Positions 1 to 7,352 of a DNA stretch of 20,940 bases are shown here, piece after piece (positions within the stretch are counted from its first letter, which is position 1; every line of letters starts with the position of its first letter). The notes beneath the pieces are model-generated. The model was not told the DNA's origin, made no database searches, and worked only from the letters and a program-made list of their open reading frames with translations. This stretch comes from Chitinophagaceae bacterium (GTDB taxonomy: Bacteria > Bacteroidota > Bacteroidia > Chitinophagales > Chitinophagaceae): positions 1 to 20,940 of the forward strand of contig JAGKWS010000107.1 in assembly GCA_021151685.1 (NCBI GenBank), given 5' to 3'. A program made the translations under genes and the position numbers.

Positions 1-242
1 AAATTATACTATATTCAATTTATTTTAAAAAGCAATTTGTTAAGATTAATTAAAAATTAATAGCAAGAAAACAGTCTATTAATTAATAAAACCTCATCAA
101 ATACAAACCTTCTGAAAGCACCATTCAAAAAAAATTTCCAATACGATATAAATATATTTTCATTATGTACCACCAATTAATAAAACAGACTTCACCTTGC
201 CAATCCCCGTTACACACGCCGCAGAAGATGCAACCATTCAAC
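1..242. other. AT-rich gene-free leader
   Basis: No credible coding frame is visible on either strand. The first 180 bases are strongly AT-rich compared with the genes that follow. A 12-base direct repeat, AATTAATAAAAC, occurs at 81-92 and 175-186; in such AT-rich DNA it may be chance. The region probably holds upstream promoter elements of the mqnE unit, or the tail of an intergenic region that continues outside the window. Confidence 0.5.
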
Positions 243-250
243 TATCTTTG
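243..250 (+). promoter_or_regulatory. Bacteroidota -7 box upstream of mqnE
   Basis: TATCTTTG followed by C matches the Bacteroidota sigma-ABfr -7 consensus TAnnTTTG exactly. No clear TTG -33 element lies 17-20 bases upstream. The predicted start of transcription near 255 would give a leader of about 60 bases before the mqnE ATG. Only the -7 element is visible, so this is a candidate. Confidence 0.5.
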
Positions 251-316
251 CAGTACCATTCGCTGGCATCAGGTTGTTCGGGTGGGTATTGCTTATTGCT
301 AAAAAAAGATTGAATC

Positions 317-1447
317 ATGTTTCCGATAGAAGCACCAACTACATTAGACAAAGGACTGATAGCCATAGCAGAGAAAGTAAGAAACGGCATACGCATTACC
401 GAAGAAGATGGTTTGCTGCTGTTTGAAAAAGGCGAATTGGGTTTCCTTGGCTCTTTGGCCAATGAAATAGCTACCCGCCTGCACGGCAACAAAGTATATT
501 TCAACCGCAATTTCCATATAGAACCTACCAATGTTTGTGTGTTCACTTGCAATTTTTGCTCCTATTCGCGCCAGTACAAGCACCGCGATGATGGCTGGGA
601 AATGAGCATGGAGCAAATGTTGGACATTGTACGCCGCTACGATGGCCAACCTGTTACAGAGGTACACATAGTAGGTGGGGTACACCCCAAAATGAACCTC
701 GAATTCTTCTGCGAACTCCTTAGCAAAATCAAAGCACATCGCCCCGACCTGCACTTGAAAGGGTTCACGGCAGTAGAGCTCGAATACATGTTCCGCAAAG
801 CAAAACTTTCCGTACGCGAAGGAATGACAAAGCTGAAAGAAGCCGGCCTGCAATCACTGCCTGGTGGTGGTGCCGAAATCTTCCATCCCGATGTACGCAA
901 CGTCATCTGTGCCGATAAAGTAGACGGCACCGGCTGGCTCGAGATTCACCAGACCGCACACGAGTTAGGCATGCACTCCAATGCCACCATGCTCTACGGC
1001 CACATAGAAAAATACGAACACCGTATAGACCACATGAGCCGCCTGCGCGTCCTGCAAGATGTAACAGGTGGTTTCAACTGCTTCATACCGCTCAAGTTCC
1101 GTAACAAAGACAACGACATGGCACACATAGCCGAGGTATCTATCATAGAAGACCTCCGCCTATACGCTATAGCACGCATCTTTATGGACAACTTCCGCAA
1201 CCTGAAAGCCTACTGGCCTATGCTGGGCCGCCAGACAGCCCAGCTTACATTGTCCTTCGGTGTAAACGACCTCGATGGTACCATAGACGATACCACCAAA
1301 ATCTACTCAATGGCAGGCTCTGAGGAACAAACACCATCACTCAGCACCGAGCAACTGTGCGATCTTATAGAGGCCGTAGGCAAAACACCCGTAGAGCGCG
1401 ACACCCTCTATAACGAACTTAAAGTATACACTCCGGCTACAGCTTAA
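317..1447 (+). CDS. mqnE: Aminofutalosine synthase MqnE (radical SAM)
   Basis: The 376-residue protein is a radical SAM enzyme of the MqnE/MqnC/CofH group. The cluster-binding motif CxxxCxxC is at Cys74, Cys78 and Cys81 (CVFTCNFCSY). The downstream segments HIVGGVHP, LPGGGAEIFHP and SNATMLYGHIE match what I know of MqnE rather than MqnC. MqnE joins 3-[(1-carboxyvinyl)oxy]benzoate to the adenosyl part of SAM, giving aminofutalosine in the futalosine route to menaquinone; it is cytoplasmic. Length is normal for the family. The ATG at 317 is the first in-frame start and lies about 65 bases after a -7 box. The gene ends 3 bases before aroQ, so the two are almost certainly co-transcribed. Confidence 0.93.
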   Translation: MFPIEAPTTLDKGLIAIAEKVRNGIRITEEDGLLLFEKGELGFLGSLANEIATRLHGNKVYFNRNFHIEPTNVCVFTCNFCSYSRQYKHRDDGWEMSMEQMLDIVRRYDGQPVTEVHIVGGVHPKMNLEFFCELLSKIKAHRPDLHLKGFTAVELEYMFRKAKLSVREGMTKLKEAGLQSLPGGGAEIFHPDVRNVICADKVDGTGWLEIHQTAHELGMHSNATMLYGHIEKYEHRIDHMSRLRVLQDVTGGFNCFIPLKFRNKDNDMAHIAEVSIIEDLRLYAIARIFMDNFRNLKAYWPMLGRQTAQLTLSFGVNDLDGTIDDTTKIYSMAGSEEQTPSLSTEQLCDLIEAVGKTPVERDTLYNELKVYTPATA

Positions 1448-1450
1448 TCT

Positions 1451-1900
1451 ATGGCCAGCAAAAAAAAGATAGCAATCGTCAATGGCCCCAACCTTAACCT
1501 GTTGGGGTCGCGCGAGCCATCTATATACGGCACACAGTCATTCACCGATTTTTTGCCCCTACTACAGTCCCGCTTCCCCGATGCCGAGATTGTGTACTAC
1601 CAAAGCAATGTAGAAGGCGAACTGATCAACTACCTGCATAGCTGCATGGGCAACACCCATGGTATTGTGCTGAATGCTGGTGCCTACACCCACACCAGCA
1701 TTGCCCTTGCCGATGCTGTGGCCGCCATAGGCATACCAGTAGTAGAGGTACACATCTCCAACATTATGGCTCGCGAAGAATATAGAAAAACCTCCTACAT
1801 CGCATCACGCTGCATTGGCAGCATCAGCGGCTTGGGTATGGAGGGTTATGCACTGGCCATATCCTACCTATCTGAGAAAAAAATAGAACAACCTCATTGA
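1451..1900 (+). CDS. aroQ: 3-dehydroquinate dehydratase, type II
   Basis: The 149-residue protein is a complete type II dehydroquinase, which converts 3-dehydroquinate to 3-dehydroshikimate in the shikimate pathway. Family motifs appear in order: GPNLNLLGSREPSIYG (residues 12-27, with catalytic Arg21 and Tyr26 in the mobile lid), NAGAYTHTS (75-83, substrate loop), and VEVHISN (98-104, catalytic His101). The usual enzyme is a cytoplasmic dodecamer of about 150-residue subunits, so length is normal. It starts 3 bases after the mqnE stop. The pairing fits metabolism, because shikimate feeds chorismate and chorismate is the first substrate of the futalosine menaquinone route. No obvious T-tailed terminator follows. 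Confidence 0.95.
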   Translation: MASKKKIAIVNGPNLNLLGSREPSIYGTQSFTDFLPLLQSRFPDAEIVYYQSNVEGELINYLHSCMGNTHGIVLNAGAYTHTSIALADAVAAIGIPVVEVHISNIMAREEYRKTSYIASRCIGSISGLGMEGYALAISYLSEKKIEQPH

Positions 1901-1928
1901 TGACAAAATCTGATGAAAGGTGCTGTAC

Positions 1929-1997
1929 CACCCAGACGGGGTGTTAGCTATGTAGCAAATGCCCTGGAATAGCATTATTGCTCCATTAGGAGCAATA
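1929..1997. repeat. Hairpin-rich, repeat-like intergenic segment
   Basis: Two hairpins lie in the gap between the converging aroQ and asparaginase genes. The first (1929-1943) has arms CACCC and GGGTG with a 5-base loop. The second (1976-1997) has perfect 9-base arms TATTGCTCC and GGAGCAATA around ATTA. The words TAGCTATGTAGCAAA and GCTCCATTAGGAGC resemble an interspersed repeat that I recall from intergenic DNA of other Bacteroidota; that is memory, not a search. Neither hairpin has a T-run, so a classic terminator is not supported. No gene is credible in the rest of 1901-2183. Confidence 0.4.
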
Positions 1998-2183
1998 CAA
2001 TTGCAGTATTAAGGTGCCTGGAACTGGCTCCATTATATCCTCATACACCTTGCCACTATATATATGTCTGCAGGTGCTTTCTCTATAGTTACAAAGCCGG
2101 GGCTTCTGCTCACAAGCCTTTGTGGCCTCAATCTGTCCCTTGCAAATCCTCGGTGCACCTTGTGGTGAAGAAAACCCCAATCA

Positions 2184-3215
2184 CTACCCACCAAACAAAC
2201 TCTTTGCCTGATGTATTTCATTGGTGGTATGCGTACGCACCGCAAACGAGAACCCTTGCTGCAGCGCAAACGCTCCATACTCGCCATGTTTGTTCAGTGC
2301 CAAAAAACCAACCTGTGTTTCTTTCGCAAACTCCGGGTTTCTGCGGGCTATTCGCTCCACCGCCTTCCGGCATGCTTCCTCAGGCTGTAACCCCATCCGC
2401 ATCAGCTCCACTACCAAATGAGAACCCACAATGCGTATCACCTCCTCCCCCACTCCGCTGCTGGTAGCCGCACCCACTTCATTGTCTACATATAGGCCCG
2501 CCCCTATTATGGGCGAGTCGCCAACACGGCCATGCAGCTTATAGGCCATACCACTGGTAGTACAGGCACCGCCCATATTACCCTTGGCATCCATAGCCAG
2601 CATACCTATGGTATCATGATTGTACTTACCCCCCGGCAGCATATTTTCCACATTCCGTTGTGGTTTGTATTCACTGGTATTCAGCCACTCCTTCCACTCG
2701 GCTTCACTCTTGGCAGTCAGCAATCGTTGTTTGGTAAACCCATTGGCCAGTGCAAACTGTAGCGCACCATCGCCTACCAGCATCACATGAGGTGTCTTTT
2801 CCATCACCTGCCGGGCAACCGATATGGCGTGCATAATATGCTCCATCCCTGCCACTGCACCACACCGGTAGTGCTCGTCCATAATGCAGGCATCCAGTGT
2901 CACACGCCCGTCTCGGTCTGGTCGCCCACCATAACCTACAGTTTGGTTTTCAGGGTCGGCCTCCGGCACGCGCACACCAGCCTCCACAGCATCTACAGCG
3001 CGGGCACCCTGTTGTAGCACATGCCATGCTGCCTCATTCGCTTCCTGCCCAAAATCCCAAGTAGATACTACTACTTGCTGGTTGCGCAACTGCTTGTAAG
3101 CCACCTCTGGTACTGCAGGTTGCACCCCGGCACCCTTTGCCAGCAAAGACGATGCCGCAGCCAAACCACCCGTTGTCAGTAAAGATTGTTTCAGAAACTG
3201 TCTGCGGTCGCTCAT
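2184..3215 (-). CDS. Tat-exported glycosylasparaginase (Ntn hydrolase)
   Basis: The 343-residue protein belongs to the N4-(beta-N-acetylglucosaminyl)-L-asparaginase / type 2 asparaginase family, whose members cleave themselves to expose a catalytic threonine. The signature HDTIGM is at 200-205, making Thr202 the nucleophile of the beta chain. RVGDSP (230-235) matches the substrate-binding Arg and Asp of the family, and GAATSSGVGEE follows. Residues 1-30 form a twin-arginine signal (SDRRQFLK, then an Ala/Leu-rich stretch), so the enzyme is probably folded and then exported to the periplasm. Likely role: releasing aspartate from N-glycan remnants. It begins 30 bases after the reductase gene and is probably in the same transcript. 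Confidence 0.9.
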   Translation of the reverse strand: MSDRRQFLKQSLLTTGGLAAASSLLAKGAGVQPAVPEVAYKQLRNQQVVVSTWDFGQEANEAAWHVLQQGARAVDAVEAGVRVPEADPENQTVGYGGRPDRDGRVTLDACIMDEHYRCGAVAGMEHIMHAISVARQVMEKTPHVMLVGDGALQFALANGFTKQRLLTAKSEAEWKEWLNTSEYKPQRNVENMLPGGKYNHDTIGMLAMDAKGNMGGACTTSGMAYKLHGRVGDSPIIGAGLYVDNEVGAATSSGVGEEVIRIVGSHLVVELMRMGLQPEEACRKAVERIARRNPEFAKETQVGFLALNKHGEYGAFALQQGFSFAVRTHTTNEIHQAKSLFGG

Positions 3216-3245
3216 CAGTAGGTATATCTGGAGAAAAATAAGAAA

Positions 3246-4133
3246 TTAATTGCCTGCCATTTGTGCCAGCTTCGCCTGCAGATAACTATCTACATTGCCA
3301 AACAGAAATTCGGGATATTCATTGCTGAACTTCATCTTCACAAACCCACCCAGCAGCGGGCGTGCTGCCGGCTGTTTCATATCGGCCGTGCTTATTGGTA
3401 TCAGCTCATACTCCGCATCAGGGAAGTAGCTCAGCACCCGCAACGCCAGCTCTACACGGTTCACATAATCAGTACCACCAATATGGTATATGCCACCCTT
3501 ACCATCGCGCAGCAGCACATACATGGCTCGGGCTATGTCCCACGCATTGGCCGGCGATGCATATTGGTCATAGGGCAGTTTCAGCGTTAGTTTCTGTTTA
3601 TTAATGCACTGGTCCACAATGCGGGCCACAAAGTTCTTACCACGCACCTCATCTCCATACACATTGGTCACACGCAGCACCAGCGCATCGGGTATTTCTT
3701 TTAGCACCAGTTGCTCGGCTTCCAGCTTATGTTCAGCATACACACTTATGGGGTGTACGGGGGCATCCTCGCGGTAAGGGCCATGCTCCCCGTCAAACAC
3801 ATAGTCGGTAGATATATACACCATCTTGCTGTTACATTCCTTAGCCAGTGCTATCAGGTTAATGGTACTCTGCACCGTCTTTTCATAACTCTCTTCCACA
3901 TGCGTCTCGCAATAGTCTACATGCGTCAACGCACCACAATGCACTATTACATCGGGGGCAAATGCCTTCACATCAAAGTTGCCCGGCTGCTCGGGTATCA
4001 GCGTATCATAAAACACCGTATTTTCTGTCTGAAAAGAAAAGTAAGAACCTACCACTTCCCATCCCATTTCGGTAAAGTGTTTCAGGCAGTTGCCACCCAC
4101 AAGGCCCGATGCCCCTGATATAAAAACTTTCAT
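3246..4133 (-). CDS. RmlD-like NAD(P)-dependent sugar reductase
   Basis: An extended short-chain dehydrogenase of the RmlD (dTDP-4-dehydrorhamnose reductase) type, 295 residues from the chosen start. The nucleotide-binding motif GASGLVG is at 7-13, STDYVFDG at 108-115, and the catalytic YxxxK as YAEHK at 132-136. I chose the ATG at 4133 (MKVFISG) because it puts the first beta strand at the N-terminus as in the family; the in-frame ATG at 4163 adds ten residues and lies inside a hairpin. No other dTDP-rhamnose genes are nearby, so the true substrate is uncertain, and the fold is also shared with the MAT2B-like group. It sits between the amidophosphoribosyltransferase and asparaginase genes. 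Confidence 0.8.
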   Translation of the reverse strand: MKVFISGASGLVGGNCLKHFTEMGWEVVGSYFSFQTENTVFYDTLIPEQPGNFDVKAFAPDVIVHCGALTHVDYCETHVEESYEKTVQSTINLIALAKECNSKMVYISTDYVFDGEHGPYREDAPVHPISVYAEHKLEAEQLVLKEIPDALVLRVTNVYGDEVRGKNFVARIVDQCINKQKLTLKLPYDQYASPANAWDIARAMYVLLRDGKGGIYHIGGTDYVNRVELALRVLSYFPDAEYELIPISTADMKQPAARPLLGGFVKMKFSNEYPEFLFGNVDSYLQAKLAQMAGN

Positions 4134-4153
4134 GCTTGTAAATTTATACAGAA

Positions 4154-4177
4154 GGGGCAGCATATGAGTGCTGCCCC
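4154..4177 (-). terminator. Hairpin between purF-like and reductase genes
   Basis: Perfect 9-base arms GGGGCAGCA and TGCTGCCCC enclose a 6-base loop. On the minus strand the stem is followed by TTCTGTATAAATTT, which is only partly T-rich, so termination may be weak or partial. It could attenuate read-through from the purF-like gene into the reductase, or stabilise a processed transcript end. Confidence 0.45.
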
Positions 4178-4239
4178 GTTAAAAACATTGTTGTAAAATA
4201 AGAAATTCCTGAAAAAACAAGACTGATCCGACTCAAAAA

Positions 4240-6084
4240 TTAGTAGCCACGGCCCTCTTGTTTCTCCATATACTTCATAAACGCCCTGTTAGCTACCTTG
4301 TTGCCACCCGGTGTAGGATAGTTGCCGGTAAAATACCAATCCCCCTTGTTGTCCGGACAAGCCATGTGCAATCCTTCCAGCGATTGATAAATCACATCTA
4401 CCTCGGCCTGCACCTCTTCATGGCGCAGCATACGGGCTATCTTGGCACTTATCTGTTCGTCTGTAAAAGATTCGTATACCGCCTTCACAAAGTTCTCGGT
4501 ATGCAACGTACCAGCCGCATCTGCATCCTTACATTTCTGATATACCTCCTGTAGCAAAGACTCCCTGCCACTATCTGCCAGCAAAGATACCGCCGCCTGA
4601 AACGCAATAAAATCGCCCATACGGCTCATATCTATACCATAGCAGTCGGGGTACCGTATCTGTGGTGCCGACGATACTATGATGATGCGCTTAGGCCCCA
4701 GTCGGTTCAGCATCTTGATGATGCTCTCCTTCAGCGTAGTACCCCTCACTATCGAGTCATCTATCACCACAAGTGTATCTACCCCACGCTCCACAGTACC
4801 ATAGGTTATGTCGTATACGTGTTGCACCATCTCATTGCGCGATGCATCTTCGGTAATAAAGGTGCGCATCTTCACATCCTTTATGGCTATCTTTTCTATG
4901 CGTACACGGCGGTGTATCAGCTCGTGCATTTCTTCGGCAGGCATATCGGGCCGCGCCAGTATGCGCTGCACCTGTATGTCCTTCAAGAAGTCCTCCAAAC
5001 CCTTTATCAGTCCGTAAAAAGCTATCTCGGCCGTATTCGGGATGAACGATACTATAGTGTGGCGCAAATGATAGTCCAACGCCTTCAGTACCGGCTCTGC
5101 CAAATTGCGCCCCAGTGCCATACGCTCGCGGTATATCTCGGGGTCGCTACCTCGGCTAAAGTATATACGCTCAAAGCTACATGCCTTCAGTTCGCGCGGG
5201 GCCAGTATTTCGCTGTGCTTCACCTCGCCACGGGCATTTACTATTATAGCATGGCCGGGCTCCAGCTTGTGTACATCGCTTTGCTGCACGTTCAGGCTGG
5301 TCATGATGGCCGCCCTTTCCGATGCTGCTACAACTATTTCATCATTCTGGTAATAATAGCAGGGGCGTATACCATTCGGGTCGCGCATCACAAAGCTGTC
5401 GCCATTGCCCACCAATCCGCAGAACACATACCCACCATCAAAGTTGCAGGTGGCCTGTTTCAGTATGCCTTCTATATTCAGGTTGGCAGGGTTACGGTCG
5501 TCTTCCTGACACAGATAATAATGTACGGTCTCTATCATGGCACCCAGGTCGCTTTCGCGCAGGGTATTGTTGGGGTATTGTCCCAGTCTCGAGAACAACT
5601 CATCGGTATTTACCAGATTGAAGTTGCCCGCCATTGTCAGGTTGCGCGTGGGGTTAATATGCGATTTCACAAACGGATGGCAAAACTCTACATTATTTTT
5701 GCCTTGTGTGCCGTAGCGCAGGTGGCCCAGCATCACCTCTCCCACAAACTTCAGGTAGCCCTTCATCAGGCCGGGGTGCTGCATTATCTCCGGATACATA
5801 CGTTCCATCTCACCCACTTCCTGACTAATGTTTTGGAAGATTTGCGAAATAGCCTGATTGCCCGCTATCCGCAACCGGTGCATAAACTGATGCCCCGGTT
5901 CGGTATCAAGTTTCACGGTGGCTATACCGGCACCATCTTGCCCGCGGTTGTGCTGCTTTTCCATAAGCAGGTACAACTTATTGAGCCCATAAAATGCCGA
6001 TCCGTATTTCTGGAGATAAAAAGAGAGTGGCTTTAACAACCGAATGTATGCAAGCCCACATTCGTGCTTTATTGCGTCAGACAT
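4240..6084 (-). CDS. Amidophosphoribosyltransferase, long Bacteroidota type
   Basis: A 614-residue relative of PurF, which transfers ammonia from glutamine to PRPP as the first step of purine synthesis. The N-terminal glutaminase half shows a candidate nucleophile Cys9 (KHECGLA, implying an 8-residue propeptide), QHNRGQDGAGI (44-54), GHLRYGTQG (120-128) and DPNGIRP (235-241). The phosphoribosyltransferase half has the PRPP loop VVIDDSIVRGTT (439-450) and QIRYPDCYGIDM (475-486). Typical PurF has about 470-510 residues, so this is the longer form I recall from Bacteroidota. The usual Asn-Gly of the glutaminase oxyanion hole is read here as Asn154-Phe155. It may be a specialised paralogue rather than the only PurF, so I give no symbol. 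Confidence 0.85.
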   Translation of the reverse strand: MSDAIKHECGLAYIRLLKPLSFYLQKYGSAFYGLNKLYLLMEKQHNRGQDGAGIATVKLDTEPGHQFMHRLRIAGNQAISQIFQNISQEVGEMERMYPEIMQHPGLMKGYLKFVGEVMLGHLRYGTQGKNNVEFCHPFVKSHINPTRNLTMAGNFNLVNTDELFSRLGQYPNNTLRESDLGAMIETVHYYLCQEDDRNPANLNIEGILKQATCNFDGGYVFCGLVGNGDSFVMRDPNGIRPCYYYQNDEIVVAASERAAIMTSLNVQQSDVHKLEPGHAIIVNARGEVKHSEILAPRELKACSFERIYFSRGSDPEIYRERMALGRNLAEPVLKALDYHLRHTIVSFIPNTAEIAFYGLIKGLEDFLKDIQVQRILARPDMPAEEMHELIHRRVRIEKIAIKDVKMRTFITEDASRNEMVQHVYDITYGTVERGVDTLVVIDDSIVRGTTLKESIIKMLNRLGPKRIIIVSSAPQIRYPDCYGIDMSRMGDFIAFQAAVSLLADSGRESLLQEVYQKCKDADAAGTLHTENFVKAVYESFTDEQISAKIARMLRHEEVQAEVDVIYQSLEGLHMACPDNKGDWYFTGNYPTPGGNKVANRAFMKYMEKQEGRGY

Positions 6085-6091
6085 GAGACCG

Positions 6092-6099
6092 CAAAGGTA
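6092..6099 (-). promoter_or_regulatory. -7 box just upstream of the purF-like gene
   Basis: On the minus strand this reads TACCTTTG followed by C, an exact TAnnTTTG match. The box ends only 7 bases before the ATG at 6084, so the transcript would be nearly leaderless. About 19 bases upstream lies a T-rich stretch rather than a TTG. Because the start codon is fixed by the nearby nucleophile Cys9, the short leader is a real prediction if the box is used. Confidence 0.5.
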
Positions 6100-6142
6100 G
6101 TGCGAAATAAGAATAAGAAAAATACCACCCTACCCCATTGCT

Positions 6143-6185
6143 CAAAACAAAGCGGTGGTTCCGCTATTTTTAACGAAACCACCGC
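6143..6185 (-). terminator. Rho-independent terminator of the thioredoxin-like gene
   Basis: Twelve-base arms at 6152-6163 and 6174-6185 (plus-strand GCGGTGGTTCCG and CGAAACCACCGC) pair fully on the minus transcript if one U-G wobble is allowed, with a 10-base loop. The minus strand then reads TTTGTTTTG. It lies 24 bases after the stop of the redoxin gene and separates it from the purF-like promoter. Confidence 0.75.
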
Positions 6186-6209
6186 ACATCGCTCACAGAG
6201 CAAAGAATA

Positions 6210-6824
6210 TTATTTACGCTTTATGCTACACCCTATCGACTTTGTCTCGGCCGGGTTCGGTGCCTTTCCAGCCACCACAGCATCTATCGCATCGTTAATA
6301 TAGGCCACCTTCGCCTCCGTTGGCGAACCCGGATTGTCATTCATAGCACCCTTGTATACCAGCTTGCTCTTTTTGTCAAACAAATACACCTCAGGTGTAT
6401 GGCTGGCACCAAACATATCCGCCAGTTCCGAGTTTTTATCTATCAGGTAGGGCACATCATACCCTTGCGCTATGGCATACTTCTTCATCTCCCCATACGA
6501 ATCGTCACCATCACGTTTAGCCTCGTTCGAGTTCACAATCACCACCCCTATACCATGCTTTTTGGCATACGCCAAAGTACGCTTGATGGTGCCTTCATTT
6601 TTCACCACAAACGGACACGTATTGCAGGAAAACACTACCAGAAAACCATTCTTATCAGCCCCTTTATAATAGGCCATATCGCTACCGCCCGATGTATTGG
6701 TGAATGTCTTATCCGTAGCCGGCAGTGTAGCCCCTATCGCCAGACTCTTTGCCTGCTGCGCCATAGCCACACCCGATACCGTCGTTACAAAAGCCGTGGC
6801 AATCGCCATCAATGTATGTCTCAT
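6210..6824 (-). CDS. Exported thioredoxin-like (redoxin) protein
   Basis: A 204-residue protein with a thioredoxin fold. Residues 1-22 form a cleavable Sec signal ending in VAMA-QQ, so it should act in the periplasm. The redox motif is Cys67-Asn-Thr-Cys70 followed by PFV, and a cis-proline segment SHTPEVYLFD follows about 80 residues later. The tail SIGCSIK carries a third Cys conserved, as I recall, in the CxxCP AhpC/TSA-like group of Bacteroidota and Planctomycetes. The DSYGEMKKYA segment and the length fit this group. Partner and substrate are unknown; thiol-disulphide exchange or peroxide reduction are the family roles. It is transcribed alone, with its own terminator downstream. Confidence 0.85.
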   Translation of the reverse strand: MRHTLMAIATAFVTTVSGVAMAQQAKSLAIGATLPATDKTFTNTSGGSDMAYYKGADKNGFLVVFSCNTCPFVVKNEGTIKRTLAYAKKHGIGVVIVNSNEAKRDGDDSYGEMKKYAIAQGYDVPYLIDKNSELADMFGASHTPEVYLFDKKSKLVYKGAMNDNPGSPTEAKVAYINDAIDAVVAGKAPNPAETKSIGCSIKRK

Positions 6825-6905
6825 ATATTATGTTCGTTTCGGTAAAAATACGAAAGATGCACACACTACCCACCACCATACCCCCACCATATTGTTAAAT
6901 GTTGC

Positions 6906-7055
6906 ATGATTACTTTTGCACAAAATAATCGTCTGACTCACGATTCAGCCTCCACCAAGTTTCTCGAAGATGACGCGCTGGCAATTAGGCATCCGGGGCT
7001 GATCTGTCTTGAATTGTTGCCCTGCAGTATTTTCCAGCAGGCACAACACAAATAA
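6906..7055 (+). CDS. Possible 49-residue small ORF
   Basis: An ATG-initiated frame of 49 codons ending in TAA. The predicted peptide begins MITFAQNNRLTHDSAS, is soluble and mixed in composition, has two Cys, and lacks a signal peptide. I do not recognise it. The start overlaps the -7 box at 6911-6918, so that promoter and this start cannot both be used for one transcript. It could be an N-terminal remnant of a lost gene or a chance frame. Confidence 0.15.
   Translation: MITFAQNNRLTHDSASTKFLEDDALAIRHPGLICLELLPCSIFQQAQHK
6911..6918 (+). promoter_or_regulatory. Candidate promoter TTG-N16-TACTTTTG
   Basis: TACTTTTG followed by CA matches TAnnTTTG exactly, and TTG at 6892-6894 lies 16 bases upstream, slightly short of the usual 17-20. 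If active it would give a leader of more than 400 bases for the AraC-like gene, or serve an unrecognised short transcript. Confidence 0.35.
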
Positions 7056-7292
7056 TACACTTCATAAACATATTATTCCTGTTGCCCCGGCCTTCATTTC
7101 GGGGAATAGAGCATATGAAAAGACAGGCTTAGCCAAAACAGTCTGCAAACAGCCACATTATCTCAGTTTGGCAAAAGCCATGCAGCCTTCTACTCGTCAT
7201 CCCCCAAAAATGGCACATATATTCCTATCCCACCACTAATACCGCACAGCTACATCCACAAAAAATCTCACAAGATACCCACCACAGACTTG

Positions 7293-7300
7293 TAAATTTG
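7293..7300 (+). promoter_or_regulatory. -7 box for the AraC-like / monooxygenase pair
   Basis: TAAATTTG matches TAnnTTTG and lies 52 bases before the ATG of the AraC-like gene, predicting a leader of about 45-50 bases. No clear TTG -33 element is present, so the promoter may be weak or activator-dependent. Confidence 0.4.
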
Positions 7301-7352
7301 GATATCATTATTGGTATTCCAACCGTATTTTTATCATTGTTTGTAGTATATA

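Larger units (their letters stand above)
6825..7352. other. Divergent intergenic region, 528 bases
   Basis: This gap separates the minus-strand redoxin gene from the plus-strand AraC-like gene. It contains two candidate -7 boxes and one short open frame, listed separately. A weak hairpin (CCCCG and CGGGG, 7085-7104) is also present. I see no tRNA, no mobile-element end and no frame with convincing family similarity. Confidence 0.55.

Noticed and set aside
81..186. Direct repeat AATTAATAAAAC as a possible binding site or insertion footprint
   Set aside because: The surrounding DNA is so AT-rich that a 12-base repeat can arise by chance, and nothing else supports a role.
3246..4133. Assignment of the reductase to a dTDP-rhamnose operon (rmlD)
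   Set aside because: No rmlA, rmlB or rmlC genes or glycosyltransferases are nearby, so only the family is supported.
4819..6036. 405-codon open frame on the plus strand
   Set aside because: It lies entirely antisense to the purF-like gene, has low-complexity, His/Tyr-rich translation and no family motifs, while the minus-strand protein shows conserved catalytic motifs throughout.
7009..7239. 76-codon plus-strand frame with a TTG start
   Set aside because: No family similarity, irregular composition, and located in an intergenic region; no support beyond length.
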